A stretch of DNA of 64,000 nucleotides from Okapia johnstoni (lineage: Eukaryota; Chordata; Mammalia; Artiodactyla; Giraffidae), in NCBI GenBank assembly GCA_024291935.2, contig CM044314.1, positions 28,928,001 through 28,992,000 on the forward strand, read 5' to 3'. The translations under genes were made by a program, and so were the position numbers. Each line of letters starts with the position of its first letter. Within the stretch, counting starts at the first letter, position 1. Below, in pieces: positions 45,690 through 57,805 of the stretch. Below the pieces are notes generated by a model. The model saw only the letters and a program-made list of their open reading frames with translations, did no database searches and was not told where the DNA came from.

Positions 45690-45870
45690 AATAAGCTTTG
45701 GAGCCAGAGAGACTTAGGTTCAAATTCCAACTCAATCGCATACTCTCTGAGTGATGTTAGGTAAGTATTCAAGGTACCTTGATGTGTAACGTGGACATTA
45801 AAATGTCATGCCATGTGGAACTGTTGAGAGGATTAAATGCCCTTCATATCTCAAAGGTATTTAATGGCTC
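45690..45870 (+). mobile_element. MIR SINE
   Basis: 'ctttggagccagagagactt', 'ggttcaaattccaactc' and 'ctgttgagaggattaaatgc' are MIR blocks in the right order. Confidence 0.8.
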
Positions 45871-47205
45871 ATTCATTTAAAATTTACTTTCCTACTTCAT
45901 TCTTGGAGATTTCCACAATCACATGAAAGATCTGTCTTTCACATTAGAAGTTCAGTTCCTCTACCTCTTCACATTTATTGTTTTCTTTAATCCCAACTAA
46001 GCTATTGACTACCATGGCCAAAACATGAACTTTTCCTCATCCTTAAGAGCATGATCACTGCAAATCAACTTCAGTATCCCATTCTCTGACCACCACCTTC
46101 TACCTCCCTTACTCGAGAATATCTGCTCCAACAATTCTTCAACCTCAGCAAGAACTCTAATCCTTTGGTCCTATTAGATTTTCACTATCAGGGAATTATC
46201 ATATTCCCAGGCTAGAGTGCATGGTCCATTCTCTTCTTGCACATGCCATGAACTTTCGTAGACCCTCTCCCCAGTACCTCACTTGTTTAGCAAACCTGAA
46301 CTCTTGATTAAACCCAACTCTCCACCTCCTCTGTAGCTTCACTTCAGCAGCTAGTTACTGCTGGAAAATAACACATAACTGTCGACTGATTCTTGGTTTA
46401 GTTTCATGATGACAAATCTCTATTATGCATTCAATGTCAACCTTGTAAAACTTTCCTAATGGCTTCGTTTTCCCAGGATTTAATTCCACTGCTTCATACC
46501 TTCTTTACCTGTCTCAAATCTTTGACATTCCTCCCTGTCTGCCTCATATTGAGTTAAGGAAAAGGAACCCCTTAAGCACACACTCCCTTATCTGCCTACG
46601 AATTTCCATTAATTACTACGAAGGAGTACCTTCACTTTGCTCTTGGATTTCAGCTCCTCTTATCTGCTCAAAGGTTTTATTTTTGCAGTTAGTGAGCCTC
46701 CCCCTCCCCCAGTCCTTTCCTCCCCACCTTGTAACCTGCTTTGTGACAAATTTTGAGCTGACCCTGGAGTATCGCAACAAACAAGACACCATTCCTTCCC
46801 CAAGGCTCTCCCAGAAAAATGCCTGGACCACTAGCTAGAAGACTGTGGGATTGGTGCCTTCCTTAGGGAATGTGCAAAGCTCTGTGTGGACACAGGTAGT
46901 TCCAGGGTACATTGGGGTCAGGGAGTGGGACTCAGGGAAATAATTCCAGTGTTCACTGAAGATTTAGTGGTAAGGCCATAAATCATCTTTGTTTGTTTGG
47001 GGCCTATTAACTTTCCCATTGTTATTAATGATGATGTTACTCTTATTCTGACTCTGGACTCCTTTTTACTTTTTATAAAGTGAAATACTTCTCATTTATG
47101 TATGATCAGTCACCTATATTGGTGGGAAATCATTAATAAACCAATGTCTGTTATGTGAATTCCAGGATCCCCCCCCCCCCCATTTTTTAACTTGGGTTAC
47201 TCACA
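45871..47205. other. Unassigned; possible old LINE-like sequence; C-run
   Basis: The part 45900-46560 is pyrimidine-rich and resembles an old LINE coding region on the minus strand, but I cannot name it. A run of 13 C lies at 47169-47181. No gene. Confidence 0.3.
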
Positions 47206-47209
47206 TTGT

Positions 47210-47310
47210 ATGAACAGAAACTGTAACATTGCTATGAAGTCTAATTTATCTATTGCTTTATAATTTTGTGTTTCATTGTCTTAACATAAGAAGGCCTTTC
47301 TTCTCCAAAG
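47210..47310 (-). mobile_element. Short L1 fragment
   Basis: 'gaagtctaatttatctattg' and 'aggcctttcttctccaaag' are reverse-strand L1-like words. Confidence 0.35.
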
Positions 47311-47319
47311 CAAATTTTC

Positions 47320-47960
47320 CCACTCATTCATTAATGGAATGCCTACACTGACAAGAATTTTTGTTGGTCCAAGCCTGTATATAAGGCAGTCTCCTTTGGA
47401 TGATTAGTAGTTTTAGTTGGAAAAGGGAGACGATAATATTTGAATGATTATTCAGGATTGTCATAAAGGCTTTGCGGGACACAAATAGAGTGATACTTCC
47501 TGGGGAATGGGCCACTTGAGATGGAATGCTAAGATATCTGAGACCTAAAGGACAATGAGGAGCCAAGCAGCCTTGTTCCCTGAGGGGGAAATGTACTTAG
47601 GCAGAGGGAATAGCAAGGACAATAGTTACAAAGCAAAGAGAAGCATGGTATATAGAAGCAATGAGAACAGATTGTTGCAGATGTAGTTTTGTGAGCAAAG
47701 GCAAGTGTGCTGAGATGAGGTTGGGGCTTAGACAGGGCCTTGTGAGTGATGGATTGAATTCTAAGGCCAGTGGGAAACTGCTGAAGGATTTTAAGCAGAT
47801 GACAGCACAAGAGTGCACATGGCCCCCAGCAGCTAAGAAGGTATCAGCTCTGTCTAGGTAGGAACTGGGGATGAATTCATTTGATAACTGCCTAAAAGGG
47901 TCAGGGAAATTTTCCAAAAATTTTTTTGTCTGGGGACCCAGAGCCAAATCTTTTATTTCT
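47320..47960 (+). mobile_element. L2 LINE 3' part
   Basis: 'atatctgagacctaaagga', 'aggcagagggaatagcaagg', 'cttagacagggccttgtgag' and 'ggccagtgggaaactgctga' follow the L2 3' region in order. Chance frames on both strands here are shadows of it. Confidence 0.75.
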
Positions 47961-48027
47961 GTACTTACTTTTTAGATCAGGGTAATTACATGAAAATATA
48001 TTATATTACTCCTCTGCTTTCAACAGA

Positions 48028-48301
48028 CGGAGAAGGCGATGGCACCCCACTCCAGTACTCTTGCCTGGAAAATCCCATGGACGGAGGAGTCGGGTAGGCT
48101 GCAGTCCATGGGGTCACGAAGAGTCAGACACAACTGAGTGACTTCACTTTCACTTTTCACTTTCATGCATTGGAGGAGGAAATGGCAACCCACTCCAGTG
48201 TTCTTGCCTGGAGAATCCCAGGGATGGGGGAGCCTGATGGGCTGCCGTCTATGGGGTCGCACAGAGTTGGACACGACTAAAGCGACTTAGCAGCAGTAGC
48301 A
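48028..48301 (+). mobile_element. Bov-A2 SINE, 12-bp TSD
   Basis: Complete Bov-A2 from 'cggagaaggcgatggcacc' to the (agc)n tail. Perfect 'gctttcaacaga' copies at 48016-48027 and 48302-48313. Confidence 0.97.
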
Positions 48302-48313
48302 GCTTTCAACAGA

Positions 48314-48900
48314 GGGATATATTTAAGATAAGACACTGGAGGTTCTGCTTTAGGGAATGGTCTAGTTTAAAAGTAAATTGCAATAATCTGGATGGTTCAT
48401 GAACTCAGAAGCAGGATTCTTTCAACAGGTAAGTGTAAGTGAATACGATGAATAAGATGTTATGCTCTAAACATAGCTGTATAAGAAGCCATCTTTGTCC
48501 TCTGGAGTCTGAAATCTATTAGTGAAGATAAGACAAGAACATAGGTATGTATATGCTTAGTTGCTGCGTTGTGTCTGTCTCTTTGTGACCCCAAGGACTG
48601 TAGCCTGCTAGGCTCCTTTGTTCATGGGGATTCTCCAGGCAAGAATAAGACAAGAACATAAATGCTTATGATATGTGATAAGGCTCTGAAAAGAGAAAGT
48701 CTTCTTTAGTTCAAGGAGAGCTGGGAAGACTAGGGAAGACTTCCTGAAGCAGGCAGTGTTTAGACAGGTTCTCAGGAAGCTCTACAATAGATGCAGCCAA
48801 GTGGGGAGCATTTCCTGCCATAGGAAATGATGCTATGAAGATAAGAAATGCTAGGTCTATGTGGGTATGTCAACAGAACCTCTGGATGAAGGTTGAGGTG
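48314..48900 (+). mobile_element. L2 LINE 3' pieces
   Basis: 'attgcaataatctggatggt' continues the L2 split by the Bov-A2; a second L2-like section covers about 48480-48880 ('gaagacttcctgaagcaggc'). A SINE interrupts it at 48544. Confidence 0.6.
48544..48644 (-). mobile_element. Bov-tA SINE, 5'-truncated, 16-bp TSD
   Basis: Only the BovB-like tail half is present (101 bp). Perfect 'ataagacaagaacata' copies at 48528-48543 and 48645-48660. Confidence 0.97.
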
Positions 48901-49450
48901 GATCCAGGGGATTAGTGAGATGCACGGCTTCATGCTGGCTGGTTGAGGACAGTCCAGTTGGCAAGGTTGTGGACTCAGGTTGGGGTATATCTGAAAGGGA
49001 AGGTGTATCTGAAACTGAATACTAACTCCTCAGTTTTCCTGGGCCCTGTTTGTCCTCTACCCAGAAATCCTCAGGTCCCTTTTACCACACCCTTAAACTT
49101 TTTCCAGAAGGGATATGTGTGCTTTGATCCCCACAGGTTCAGATCTGGTTCTCTTTTTCAGAGGACTATCCTCAGGCTACTGCAGCCACCTCAAGGTCAA
49201 GATCAAAGAGTTAGATGTTCAAGTCCCTCTCTGGTTCCTTGTGAGGATAGATTGTGAAAGCTCCCTGGCCTCCAGAGTTCCCTGCAGGGTGACGCTGAAT
49301 CTGCTCCATGGATCTTGGAGTGCCTGCCCTTCATTTCTTCCTCTTCCTTCTGCTTTCCCCACTTAGCCAGGTTCCTTGGAGAGACTTCCTTAATAAATCA
49401 TTTGGAAATGAATTCTTGTCTCTGGGTCCATTTCTGGGGTACCAGCCCTG
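48901..49450 (+). repeat. Possible old LTR-like repeat
   Basis: An AATAAA at about 49393 followed by 'ttgtctctgggtccatttct' and 'ggggtaccagccc' resembles the LTR-like end near 9290-9360. A 104-codon frame (48943-49257) shows no retroviral motif I can name. Confidence 0.3.
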
Positions 49451-49619
49451 AGACGCTGGCCAAAGTCTACTTTCATTTCCTCATCTTGTGAAGGACTGAT
49501 CCAGGGTGGGAAGGCCTGATGAGTGGCCCTGAGAAAAAGGTTTAGTGGAACAGTGAGATACAAGCCTAACTGTAAAGGAGTGAGTGCTGAGGACAATTTG
49601 TCCTTTTTTGGGTGTCCTA

Positions 49620-49840
49620 CGGGTGGCGCTAGTTGTAAAGAACCCACCTGTCAATGCAGGAGACACAGGAGACATAGGTTCAATCCCTGGGTTGGGAAAC
49701 TCCCTTGGAGAAGAAAATGGCAACCCACTCCATTATTCTTGCCTGGAGAATCCCATGGACAGAGGAGCCTGGTGGGCTACAGTCCGTGGGTTTGCACAGA
49801 GTCTGACACAACTGAAGCTACTTAGCGTGCACACACACTT
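49620..49840 (+). mobile_element. Bov-tA SINE
   Basis: Head ('ggtggcgctagttgtaaag', 'tgtcaatgcaggagacac'), body and tail ('gtctgacacaactgaagc') are complete. Confidence 0.94.
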
Positions 49841-49849
49841 CTTGAAAGT

Positions 49850-50570
49850 CTTGTGATGTTTGGATTATTTCTGGCCTTTTGCATCTTGCTTCACCAAAAT
49901 CATAGCAGAACTTAGAAAACTCAAACTCCTAACCTCTTCTGCACCTGGGATGTGAGAGTGTGACCCATGCAGCACTGATGAGACACACCCATATTAAACA
50001 TATGTTCAGAAACGAACAACAAAAGATCTGTTTGTAGAATCTTCTGTTATTTTTGTTGGTTGGGTGGCAGCAGAGGTTTTAGTTTTCTGCGGAGCAGTGG
50101 TTGTGAAGTCACAATCCAAACTCAAAAAAAAAAAAAAAGTGTCATCTTTGGGGTGTTACAGTGACCTCCGTAGTTCCCTGTGATGTCCAGTAAGGCAACA
50201 GTAACAGCAGCCACAGCAATGGGAATTGCCTCATTGAATCAGTTCTGAGGCCTGGTTTGAGCCTTGTTCTTAGAAATGTAACTTTAGCCACCTTGGGACA
50301 CCAGCCCTCCCAACAATATCTTTTTAATGAATTCCTCTTGTGAATACTTGGTGTCAACTTGGATTGTTTGCAAATATGAACTCTGCCTGTGAGAGTAGAA
50401 GGTGAGAAATTGTGTGGATGGGTAAAGAGGAGAGTGTCAGAAGACTCTGGCAGCCTCTGTGATGGCAAATGGGGTCATCATCTTTTAATGTTCCTGTACT
50501 TCTCCTTCCGTGTTGAATCTGGGCTGGTGTGTGGGGCTAATAGAATACAATGTAAAGGATATTGTGTGGT
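49850..50570. other. No recognised feature; 15-A run
   Basis: About 720 bp, unassigned. A run of 15 A at 50124-50138 could be a retroposon tail, but no source transcript is recognisable before it. Confidence 0.3.
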
Positions 50571-50574
50571 TCCA

Positions 50575-50778
50575 AACTGAAAGTGAAAGTCTCTCAGCCG
50601 TGTTCGATTCTTGGCGACCCCATGGACTGTAGCCTGCCAGGCTCCTCTGTCTATGGCAATAATAACAGAGTGGATTGCCATTTTCTTCTACAGGGAATCT
50701 TCTCAATCCAGGGATCCAACACAGGTCTCCTGCATTACAGGCATATTTTTTTACCATCTGAGCCACCACGGAAGCTCA
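50575..50778 (-). mobile_element. Bov-tA SINE
   Basis: Reverse strand, tail ('gtctctcagccgtgttcg') to head ('ctgagccaccacggaagc'). Slight match of flanks ('caaact' / 'caaaact') only. Confidence 0.93.
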
Positions 50779-51404
50779 AAACTAGTTCATAAAGATATTT
50801 AACTTGTGCATTGGAAGGTGATCACACATAACAGTGATAGGATTGGCAAGGAGGAAAACTTTCTTGTCTTGAGGTAAAAAATTGTTAGGATCAAGAAAGG
50901 GGGTAGACCAAGAATTTCACCTTCTCAGCAAAGTAAAAGTCGAGCAAGAGCATCTGCAAAGATGGAGCAGGGCTGGAGTGAATGGGTCTATATATATATA
51001 TATTTTTTTAGTGGGTCTATTTTTTAAGCTAACATTTACTGAGGGTTGATTTTATGCCTGGCATAGTGTTAGCTTTTTCCATATATAATCTCATGTAATT
51101 ATTCAATCAACATAACAAGACAGGAGTCATTGATTCTTAATCTTATAGCTAACAGAGCAGAAGCTGATAGGAATTAAGGAACTCATCAGATAAACTGGTT
51201 CTGTTAGACACGGAGGGTAAACTCCACCACTTGCTAGACCCTTTCAGTGACTTACTAAGGACATCTGCTGTGAGAAATTTACAATGTGAGTCTATGTGAG
51301 ATGAGCCAAAAGAAGAAGGAAAAGATTTCTTCAGGAAAATATAGGACACTAGATATTCACAGTTTCAACCACAAAAATAGCCATAAAAATAAATTATATC
51401 CTAG
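50779..51404. other. No recognised feature; (TA)n
   Basis: Short (ta)n run at about 50990-51002; otherwise unassigned. Confidence 0.3.
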
Positions 51405-51412
51405 CTGTTTAA

Positions 51413-51570
51413 GGGCTTCCCTGGTGGCTTCCCTGGTAAAGAATCCATCTGCAATGTGGGAGACCTGGGTTCGATCCCTGGGTTGGGAAGATCCCCTGGA
51501 GAAGGGAACGGCTACCCACTCCAGTATTCTGGCCTGGAGAATTCCATGGACTGTATAGTCCATGGGTTCA
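51413..51570 (+). mobile_element. Bov-tA SINE, 8-bp TSD
   Basis: Head with a small duplication ('ggcttccctggtggcttccc'), body ('ccagtattctggcctgg') and a shortened tail. 'ctgtttaa' at 51405-51412 and 51571-51578. Confidence 0.92.
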
Positions 51571-51578
51571 CTGTTTAA

Positions 51579-52015
51579 AGAGGATTTTTATTATCCCCAA
51601 ACAGTCAGATATGTCAAGAAATGGAGAGTGGATATTGTTTTGCATGGCAAAATAAAATGAAACTTCAGACCTTACATCAAAAAGTTATGTATATTCTAGT
51701 TTCTTTTTTGGAAAGGTGAAGCTATCAGGGCACTTTGAGGAGGCTACCTCTAGTAATAGCTAATGCGCTACATCACAACAACAAAAGATGACTGCTTCCT
51801 TGCTGAAAATGTGGGCAGACATATCAGTTCTTGGGTTTGAAATTTGATTTATGCTATAAGGGGCCAAAGTTAGAAAGTAAAACAATAAGGCACCTTGTTT
51901 GTAGAAACTGAGTTGGCCAGGTGTTTTAAGGTTAAATAGAGGTTAAAATCATATGTTACTGGAAAAACAATTTACAGATCAGTGAGACAGGTCAGCTGTC
52001 AGACTTCTGACTGTA
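51579..52015. other. No recognised feature
   Basis: About 440 bp, AT-rich, unassigned. Confidence 0.3.
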
Positions 52016-52026
52016 TCTTAGGAGAT

Positions 52027-52995
52027 TATTGTTCAGTTGCTAAGTCAAGTTCGACTCTTTGCAACGCCATGGACTGCAGCATACCAGGCTCCCCCGTCCT
52101 TCATTATCTCCCAGAGTTTGCTCAGGTTAATGTCCATTGAGTCAGTAATGCTATCTAACCATCTCATCCTCTGCTGCCCCCATCTCCTTTTGCCTTCCAT
52201 CTTTCCCAGCATCAGGGTCTTCTCCAATGAGTCGAAAGTATTGAAGCTTCAGCATCTGTCCTTCCAGTGAATATTAAGGGTTGATTTCCTTTAGGACTGA
52301 CTGCTTTGATCTCCTTACTGTCTTAGGGACTCCCAAGAGTCTTTTCCAGCACCACAATTCAAAAACATCAATTGTTTAACTCTCATCCATACATGACTAC
52401 TGGAAAAACCATAGCTTTGACTATACAGATCTTTGCTGGCAAAAAGTGGTATCTCTGCTTTTTAATATGCTGTCTAGTTTTGTCATAGCTTTCCTTACAA
52501 GGAGCAAGTGTCTTTTATTTTCATGGCTGCAGTCATCATCCACAGTGATTTTGGAGCCCAAGTGGGGGTGGGGGTGGGGGGTGGGGTGGGAATCTGTCGC
52601 TGCTTCCACTTTTTCCCCTTCTATTTGCCATGAATTGATGGGACCGAATGCCATGATATTATTTTTTTTATGTTGAATTTCAAGCCAGCTTTTTTACTCT
52701 CCTCTTTTACCTTCATCAAGAGGCTCTTTGGTTTCTCCCTGCTTTCTGCCATAAGGGTGGTATCATCTGCATATCTGAGGTTATTGATATTTCTCCCAGC
52801 AATCTTGATTCCAGCTTGTGCTTCATCCAGCCCAGCATTTCACATGATATACACTGCATATAAGTTAAATAAGCAGGATGACAATATACAGTCTTGTCAT
52901 TCTCCTTTCCCAGTTTTGAATCAGTCAGTTGTTCTATGTCCAGTTCTAACTGTACTATTTAACTGCTGCTTCATGACCGATTTTAACTGTTGCTG
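52027..52995 (-). mobile_element. BovB LINE insertion, 11-bp TSD
   Basis: Reverse-strand BovB from its 3' end to upstream of the RT active site. Perfect 'tcttaggagat' copies at 52016-52026 and 52996-53006. The YADD codons are intact at 52762-52773, but frames elsewhere are broken. A G-rich stretch (52562-52590) replaces the usual A-rich spot in the thumb coding region. Confidence 0.95.
52562..52590. repeat. G-tract (possible G-quadruplex)
   Basis: Five runs of 3 to 6 G separated by single T bases inside the BovB copy. Confidence 0.85.
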
Positions 52996-53006
52996 TCTTA
53001 GGAGAT

Positions 53007-53685
53007 AATATATAATTAAGAAAACATCACACCCAAAAAATGCAAAGGATGTGGTCCAGGTAAAAGTCAACATCATGCTTATAGATAGTGACTATGAGAT
53101 GGTTTAGTAACTATACTTATATAGCTACTACAGATAATCACTTATAGATAGTCACTATAAGCTCTGTTATTTCACATTCTGGAAATAATAGAGATTAATT
53201 ATGCGCTTTTTAGTGGGGAGAATTTCTCTAACCATAAAAATTATTGAAGAAATCACAAAGAAAAAATTCATGATTTTGACTATATTTAATTTAAAATATA
53301 ATATGACTTTAAAAACAGTTTAAACAGTTTAAAAACAGTTACATGGCAATTGAAAAAAAAAGAAAATGATAAGATAAAGAGTCAATGATGTGACTATATT
53401 AGCATCTCTGATGATAGTAGCAGCCCAACAAAAAACCAGATCAAAACTGAAGAGCATAGGGGATTCACAGAAGTTTCTTCTGCAAAGAAATGCACATTGA
53501 AACAATGCCATGATAAATGTCATCCAAGAAGCTGGGGAGTTGAAATGGGTGGTGAGGGTATGACCTGTCTGCTGGAGTTCTGGTGGTAGTTGGGGGCGTG
53601 GGGTGGGGGGAAGGCTCACAAAATACATAATAAAGTTCCACATTATGTGTCAACTTATAGATGTATAAAGTTCACATCATTTGAT
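53007..53685. other. No recognised feature
   Basis: About 680 bp. Near-repeated words 'cttatagatagt' at about 53078 and 53140, and 'acagttt' repeats near 53315-53340. No gene. Confidence 0.3.
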
Positions 53686-53689
53686 TCAG

Positions 53690-54150
53690 CAAGTGTAATT
53701 CTGAAATTCTATAAATAAAAAATAAGCAGAAAAGTCAGAAAAAAGATTTATACATAAGAATGTTAATCACAATGTTGCTTACATGAGTTAAAATGTCTAA
53801 AGATATTCAAGAATAAGAATATTTCAATAAAATGAGTCAGTCACATAAGACTATAAGGTCATTAAAATCATTCTGGAAGAATTTTTAAGGGGTGAAGAGA
53901 ATAATCATGATGTGAAAAAATACAGGATATAAACTTTATCTTCCCAATTGTGTAAAATAAAGAATTCCACTGAAAACAGCATGGAACATCCTCATGAACC
54001 AAAAAAAGTGCCAAAGTGTCAAGGGTTTAACATGCAGTGGTTAAAAGTCAGGTGATTTTAATTTGCACTTACATAGCTCTCTAGATTTTCTATAGCAAGC
54101 ATATCATTTTCTTTTATGATGGAAAAACATTATTTTAAGTAAAACTTTCC
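53690..54150 (+). mobile_element. Old L1M 3' end
   Basis: 'tgtctaaagatattcaagaa', 'catgatgtgaaaaaatacag' and 'gatttaa'-type tail blocks match an old L1 3' UTR; diverged. Confidence 0.6.
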
Positions 54151-54364
54151 ATGATCCATGAAGATGAGCCTTTGGCCTCCCTGTGGTTAGTAAGGTTTCA
54201 ACTTGCGTAGAGAATTGGGGATTCCCAAGGCATCAAAACTCTGGTTAGAGATCATTTGGATGAATTCTATCTAAGTAAGTTACTGCAAATTCTTCCTCCA
54301 TACAAACTCAGGAAAGTGAGGTGAAAACAGATGCCAGTTAAAGGGTTCTCCAGGGGTTTCGGTC

Positions 54365-54550
54365 CAATGATTCTCAAACATTAATGCACATGTGAATCAA
54401 CTGGAGATGTTGATATTAATAAAATACAAATGGAATTAAGTAAGTCTGGATGGGACCTGAGGCTTTGCATTTCTAGCAAGCTCCCAGATAATACTGATTC
54501 TGCTGGTCATTGGACCAGAAACTTTGAGTTCAAGGCTTAGAGTTGCTCCC
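54365..54550 (-). mobile_element. MER5A DNA transposon
   Basis: 'aatgattctcaaacattaat' start, 'ggacctgaggctttgcattt', 'ctagcaagctcccagataat' and 'gattctgctggtcattgga': MER5A, nearly complete. Confidence 0.88.
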
Positions 54551-55459
54551 TTAGATCATTTCCTGCTTGCAAATATAAAAGATTTAGAAACAAGTTCATT
54601 CAGCAAGCATTAATTAGATGATTGCTAATTAATATATATCTGGTGTCTGGGAGCCCATATGTGGGGAGACTGTTCTGGTGTTAGGGAGTTATTAGGATAT
54701 TAACAAATGATCTCACGTTGCATGTGCACTCACATGGGTGTATACATACATATACATCTCTTGGCGTGTGCATTTTGTGCATTTATGGTGAGCTTATTTT
54801 AGGAAATTCTTGGGCATTATGTTTCATCTTTCCTGATGGAGTTGCATTAGTGATCAAAAGAGCAAACCACCAATCCTTTTTCCTTGTCTTTTTCTCCCCC
54901 ATTGCACAAAATCTGTGGTCTCTTCATGTGTGTTCAGTAATAAGAGAAGCCAAGGCCTCCTGTGGGTCCTAGGAAATGCATTATCTAATCTAAAAATAGA
55001 CAAGAGCCCATTGTCTCAAGCAGAAGTAAATCCTATATACTAATCTGGCAGAAAGTGATCTAGCCCTTTAAAAGATTTATTAGTTCCTGATCTTCTCTCT
55101 ATACATGATTATTTTTCATCTCATCCTGTGATGGATAAATTGAATTAAGCGAGAACTAAAATAACTTCTTTTTTAAAATATATAAACCTTTGTGATCTAG
55201 ACCTTCAGGTTTTAGAGGCCTCAAGGTAACTGGAGACTCAAAGCATTAAGTGAGAAGAAAGAGAGAAGTAACAGTTGTTATAGAAACAGATGAGTTCCTA
55301 ACAGTGTGTGTTGTAAATGCTTAATAACCAGCTTTAAAAAAATACATAATATTGCCAGGGCTTGGGGAAGGCACTTATAGGGATAATTGCTAATAGGTTT
55401 GGGTTTTGGGGGGAGATAATGAAAATGTTCTGAAATTTGTGGAGATAGTTGCACTATAT
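54551..55459. other. No recognised feature
   Basis: About 900 bp. An 84-codon frame (54718-54972) has no family resemblance. Confidence 0.3.
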
Positions 55460-55471
55460 AGTGAATTCACT

Positions 55472-55679
55472 GTGTGTGTATATGTGTGCTCAGTTGTGTC
55501 CAACTCTTTGAGACTCCATGGACTGTAGTCTGTCAGGCTCCTCTTTCCATGGAATTTTCCAGACGAAAATACTGGAGCAGGTTGCCATTTCCTACTCCAA
55601 GGTATCTGCCTGACCCAGCAATCGAACTCGGGTCTCCTGCATTGGCAGGCAGTTTCTTTACCACTAGCAGCACCTGGGA
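55472..55679 (-). mobile_element. Bov-tA SINE, 12-bp palindromic TSD
   Basis: Complete SINE. Flanked by perfect copies of 'agtgaattcact' at 55460-55471 and 55680-55691; this 12-mer is its own reverse complement. Confidence 0.96.
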
Positions 55680-56308
55680 AGTGAATTCACTAAAGATCAA
55701 AAACCACATAATCTGATTTTAAAATGGTTGGAAGATTTGAGTAGACACTTTCCCAAAGAAGATACACAGGTACATACAGATGGCCATCAGGTACATGAAT
55801 AAATGATCAATATTAATAATCATTAAGGAAATACAAATCAAGACCACAATGAGATATCACCTCACATCTGTTAGAAAGCCTGTTATCAAAAAAAAGCAAG
55901 AAATAACAAGTGTTGGTAAGGATGTGGAGAAAAGGGAACACTTGTGCACTATTGGTGGGAACATAAATTGGTACAGCCGCTATGGAAAACAGTATGAAGT
56001 TTCAAAAATTTAAAAATTTTAAGTACCATATGATCCAACAATTTTACTTTTGGGTATTTATTTGAAGAAAATAAAAACACTAACTTGAAAAGATAAGATA
56101 TAAGCACCCCCACATCATTGCAGCATTATTTACAAAGACCAAGATACTGAAGCAGCCGAAGTGTCCATTGATAGATGAATAGATAAAGAATATGTGATAT
56201 ATGTATACACAACGGAATACTACTCATTCATAAAAATGAATGAAATCTTGCCATTTGTGATGACATGGATGACTTTGAGGGCATTATGCTAAGTGAAATA
56301 AATCATAC

Positions 56309-56582
56309 TGCTGCTGCTGCTAAGTCGCTTCGATTGTGTCCGACTCTGTGCGACCCCATAGACGGCAGCCCACCAGGCTCCCCCGTCCCTGGAATTCTCC
56401 AGGCAAGAACACTGGAGTGGGTTGTCATTTCCTTCTCCAATGCATAAAAGTGAAAAGTGAAAGTGAAGTTGCTCAGTCATGTACGACTCCTAGCAGCCCC
56501 ATGGACCGCAGCCTACCAGGCTCCTCCTTCCATGGGATTTTCCAGGCAAGAGTACTGGAGTGGGTTGCCATTGCCTTCTTCG
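56309..56582 (-). mobile_element. Bov-A2 SINE, 12-bp TSD
   Basis: Complete Bov-A2. Perfect 'aataaatcatac' copies at 56297-56308 and 56583-56594, inside the L1. Confidence 0.97.
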
Positions 56583-56937
56583 AATAAATCATACAAAGAA
56601 AGACAAATACCATATGATCTTGCTCATGTGTGGAATCTTAAAATGACAAAACCACCGTAGCTCATAAATACAGAGAATAGATTGCTGGTTGCTAGAGGTG
56701 GGGATTAAGGGTGGACAAAAATGAGTGAAGGAGGTCGAAAGGTACAAACTTCCAGCTATAAAATGAACAAGTCATGGGGATGTAATCTACAGCAGGGTGA
56801 CTATAGTTAATAATATTTCATTGCATAATTAAAAGCTGCTAAGAGAGTAGATCTTAAAAGTTCTCATTATAAGAAAAAAAGTTTTGTAACTATGTGTAGT
56901 GATGGATGTTAATTAGACAATAAAATAAATCTAGATA

Positions 56938-57682
56938 ATAACTCTAATGGCAGAAAGTGAAGAGGAACTAAAGAGCCTCTTGATGAGGGTGAAGGAGGAG
57001 AGGGAAAACATTAAAAAAACTAATATCATGGCATCCAGTCCCATCACTTCATGGCAAATAGAAGGGGAAAAAGTGGAAATAGTGACAGATTTTATTTTCT
57101 TGGGCTCCAAATTCAATGTGGAGCACGACTGCAGCCATGAAAGAACAAGACACTTGCTGCTTGGAAGGTAAGCAATGACAAACCTAGACAGCATATTAAA
57201 AAGTAGAGACATTCCTTTGTTGGCAAAAGTCATCTAGTCAAAGCTATGGTTTTTCCAATAGTCACGTACAGATGTGAGAGTTGGACGTTAAAGAAAGCTG
57301 AGTGCTGAAGAATTGATGCTTTCAAATTGTGGTACTGGAGGAGTCTTGAGAGTCCCTTGGACTGCAAGGAGATCAAACTAGTCATTTCCTAAAGGAAATC
57401 AGTCCTGAGTATTCATTGGAAGGACTGATGCTGAAGCTGAAGCTCCAATACTTTGGCTACCTGATGAGAAGAGCATACTCATTGGAAAAGACCCTGGTGC
57501 TGGGAAAGATTGTGGGCAGGAGAAGGTGGTGACAGAGTATGATATAGTTGGATGGCATCACTGACTCTGTGGACATGAGTCTGAGTAAACTCCAGGAGAT
57601 AGTGAAGGACAGGGAAGCCTGGCATGCTGTAGACTATGGAGTCGCAAAGAGTCAAGCACAGCTTGGCGGCTGAACAATTACA
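56938..57682 (+). mobile_element. BovB LINE, 3' 0.75 kb
   Basis: Begins at 'taatggcagaaagtgaagag' just after the RT active site and runs to the 3' end. It has lost 24 bp or so near 57005 and carries several frameshifts. Flanks share an 'aga.aataact' motif, a probable TSD. Confidence 0.92.
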
Positions 57683-57805
57683 ACAGACAATAACTAGACA
57701 AGAAGATCATTTTGCAATACACACAAATGTCAAATCATAGTTTTTCCACAGCAAAAGCTAATATAATGTTATATATCAACTATATTTCAATAAAAAATAA
57801 ATGCT

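Larger units (their letters stand above)
55723..57805 (+). mobile_element. Old L1 (ORF2 end, 3' UTR), split by Bov-A2 and BovB
   Basis: ORF2 C-terminal sequence from 55723, 3' UTR from about 56600, final 3' end at 57690-57805 ('aatgttatatatcaactat', 'ttcaataaaaaataaatg'). Interrupted by Bov-A2 (56309-56582) and BovB (56938-57682). Same subfamily as 326-1835. Confidence 0.88.
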
